NCBI GenBank assembly: GCA_031553675.1
Contig: JAVBLF010000033.1
Span: 1-51,265 of the forward strand
DNA: 51,265 nt
Direction: 5' to 3'
From: JAVBLF01 sp031553675
GTDB lineage: Bacteria; Bacillota; Clostridia; Christensenellales; CALWSW01
Shown piece by piece: positions 49,913 to 51,265 of the stretch. The notes beneath the pieces are model-generated. The model made no database searches and was not told the DNA's origin. It saw only the letters and a list, made by a program, of their open reading frames with translations. A program made the translations under genes and the position numbers. Positions within the stretch are counted from its first letter, which is position 1. The number at the start of each line of letters is the position of its first letter.

Positions 49913-50065
49913 GATTACCGCATCCAGCAGCTGTTTTTTTTGTTCTTTCGGACAAGACAATTTTCGTATGCATTGGATGACTGCATCCGCATAGATCCGC
50001 GCGGCGCGCGCGCGAAGTTCGGCGGAAGCTGCCTGGGATGCGGGGTGATGGATGACGAGCTTCAT
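49886..50065 (-). CDS. Possible small protein beside the recombinase gene
   Basis: 59 residues: MKLVIHHPASQAASAELRAR, then a helical AARIYADAVIQCIRKLSCP and a charged end, KKQLLDAVIEKGSSKNR. Codon choice looks coding, GAGG lies about 11 bases before the ATG, and a terminator hairpin coincides with its end. It is divergent from the serine recombinase gene, whose start is 79 bases away, so it may be an accessory factor of the same element. The family is not recognised. Confidence 0.45.
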   Translation of the reverse strand: MKLVIHHPASQAASAELRARAARIYADAVIQCIRKLSCPKEQKKQLLDAVIEKGSSKNR

Positions 50066-50144
50066 TTCATGCACATCCTCAACAAAGCGTATGACCGTTC
50101 GTGTCGCTTTATGAAGATCTTGGCGGCGAAAGGAGAGCGCGCTC

Positions 50145-51265
50145 TTGACAAAAAAGCGTTTTGCCATTTACTCGAGAAAGTCCCGCTTTACCGGCAAAGG
50201 CGAGAGCATCGAAAATCAGATCGAGCTTTGCCGCCAGTACATCAAGATGCATGAAGCGGAAGTTTCGGAAGCAGACATCGTCGTGTACGAAGACGAAGGA
50301 TTCTCGGGCGGAAACATGGACCGTCCGCGCTTCCAGCGCATGATGAAGGACATTCGGGGCAACGAAATCTCGTCTGTCGTTTGCTATCGACTGGACCGCA
50401 TCAGCCGCAACATCGGGGATTTTGCCAAAATGGTCGAGGAACTTGCGCAACACGGAACGGAATTCGTTTCCGTCAAAGAGAACTTCGATACGTCGTCGCC
50501 GCTGGGAAGGGCGATGATGTACATCTCGTCCGTTTTTTCGCAACTGGAACGCGAAACCATTGCCGAACGCATCCGCGACAACATGTACGAGCTGTCGAAA
50601 ACGGGCCGCTGGTTGGGCGGCGTGACGCCCACGGGCTACCGCTCAGAAAGCTATGCAACCGCAACGGTGGACGGCAAGGTCAAACAAGCCTGTCGGCTCT
50701 GCCTTGTGCCGGAGGAGGCCGATTTGGTACGCACGATCTTCGCGAAATTTCTCGCCTTCGATTCCTTGACCCAAGTCGAGACGGATCTGATTCGACATGA
50801 CTACAGGACCAAACAAGGGAAACGCTTCACGCGCTTTGCCATCAAAAACATCCTGCGCAACCCGGTTTATCTGATCGCCGATCGGGATGCCTACGAATAC
50901 CTACGCGTAAACGAGGTCGCACTGTTTTCGGACGAGGAGGACTTTGATGGCGAGCACGGCATCGCGGCCTACAACAGGACGCTCCAAGCGCGGGGGCAAG
51001 CCAACCAAGCGAAACCCCTCAAAGAATGGATCGTCTCGGTCGGGCAGCATCGCGGCCTCATTTCAGGGCGAGACTGGGTTCGCGTGCAAGACCGATTGGA
51101 TCGAAACCGCGCAAAAGCCTACCGGAAACCGAGAAGCCATGTTGCGCTGCTCTCCGGGTTGCTGGCGTGCCACTGCGGTGCGGCGATGCGCCCGAAGATC
51201 AGCAAACGTCTCGACCCCGACGGCGAGCGAAACTTCGCGTATCTGTGCACGATGAAAGAAAGAAG
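50145..51265 (+). CDS. Large serine recombinase, 5' part (runs off the right edge)
   Basis: At least 373 residues, open at the window end. The start is TTG at 50145 (GGAG nine bases upstream; MTKKRFAIYSRKSRFTGKG). The catalytic Ser10 lies in IYSRKS, followed by resolvase-domain motifs GESIENQIELC, YEDEGFSGGNMDRPRF, VCYRLDRISRN and GRAMMYISSVFSQLERETIAERI. Residues about 170-300 form the Recombinase domain (GGVTPTGYRSE, RFAIKNILRNPVYL). LLSGLLACHCGAAMRP begins the zinc-ribbon region, with CxC instead of the common CxxC. Family members integrate and excise phages, conjugative elements and skin elements; SpoIVCA, which excises skin from sigK, is one. The truncated sigK 26.7 kb to the left on the same strand makes SpoIVCA-like function a real possibility, not a proven one. 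Confidence 0.9.
   Translation, partial: MTKKRFAIYSRKSRFTGKGESIENQIELCRQYIKMHEAEVSEADIVVYEDEGFSGGNMDRPRFQRMMKDIRGNEISSVVCYRLDRISRNIGDFAKMVEELAQHGTEFVSVKENFDTSSPLGRAMMYISSVFSQLERETIAERIRDNMYELSKTGRWLGGVTPTGYRSESYATATVDGKVKQACRLCLVPEEADLVRTIFAKFLAFDSLTQVETDLIRHDYRTKQGKRFTRFAIKNILRNPVYLIADRDAYEYLRVNEVALFSDEEDFDGEHGIAAYNRTLQARGQANQAKPLKEWIVSVGQHRGLISGRDWVRVQDRLDRNRAKAYRKPRSHVALLSGLLACHCGAAMRPKISKRLDPDGERNFAYLCTMKER

Overview
The window reads as chromosomal DNA of a GC-rich (about 60% by eye), endospore-forming member of the Clostridia. The evidence is spoVAD-spoVAE, a SigK-type sigma factor fragment, the split HisG/HisZ ATP phosphoribosyltransferase, Clostridia-style surface proteins with a class B sortase, and an MttB-superfamily methyltransferase. 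Family or genus cannot be read from the sequence. Gene starts nearly always have a good GGAGG-type ribosome binding site. No rRNA, tRNA or CRISPR array was seen.

Layout. 0.1-5.6 kb (minus strand): a secreted S41 peptidase, a large lipoprotein with a solute-binding C-terminal half, and spoVAE-spoVAD without spoVAC. 5.8-11.0 kb (plus): a complete branched-chain amino acid ABC transporter (binding protein, LivH, LivM, LivG, LivF). 11.1-13.0 kb (plus): hisZ-hisG. 13.2-22.4 kb (minus): two giant paralogous secreted proteins made of InlB-type B-repeats. Each has a near-consensus promoter and a long 5' leader, and the two leaders share sequence blocks and a hairpin. 23.1-23.4 kb (plus): the 5' part of sigK, ending in the conserved stretch where sigK is interrupted by skin elements in other spore formers. 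23.9-33.7 kb (plus): a MATE exporter, then an amidinotransferase/deiminase-family enzyme, a five-gene peptide ABC transporter and an M20-family protein that has lost ligands of one zinc site. 33.7-38.1 kb (minus): a SipW-type signal peptidase, two TasA-like proteins, a PPKTG-anchored protein and a class B sortase, with a Crp/Fnr regulator transcribed divergently. 39.0-44.5 kb (minus): two further secreted proteins, one of 1318 residues with GLUG-like repeats. 45.0-48.8 kb (plus): a DMT-family transporter, a choline-kinase/APH-like phosphotransferase and an MttB-family methyltransferase. 48.9-51.3 kb: a secreted protein, a possible small gene, and the 5' part of a large serine recombinase running off the right edge.

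How it fits together. The two ABC systems and the his pair are ordinary nutrient uptake and biosynthesis. The minus-strand surface genes form a coherent export and anchoring module: SipW would process the TasA-like subunits, and the sortase would anchor the PPKTG protein. The most interesting reading is that the truncated sigK at 23.4 kb and the recombinase at 50.1 kb mark a sigK-intervening (skin-like) element of more than 27 kb that would contain the surface-fibre module, the peptide transporter and the methyltransferase cluster. The missing 3' part of sigK should lie just beyond the right edge if this is right; the window alone cannot prove it. The second notable signal is the shared leader RNA of the two giant surface proteins.
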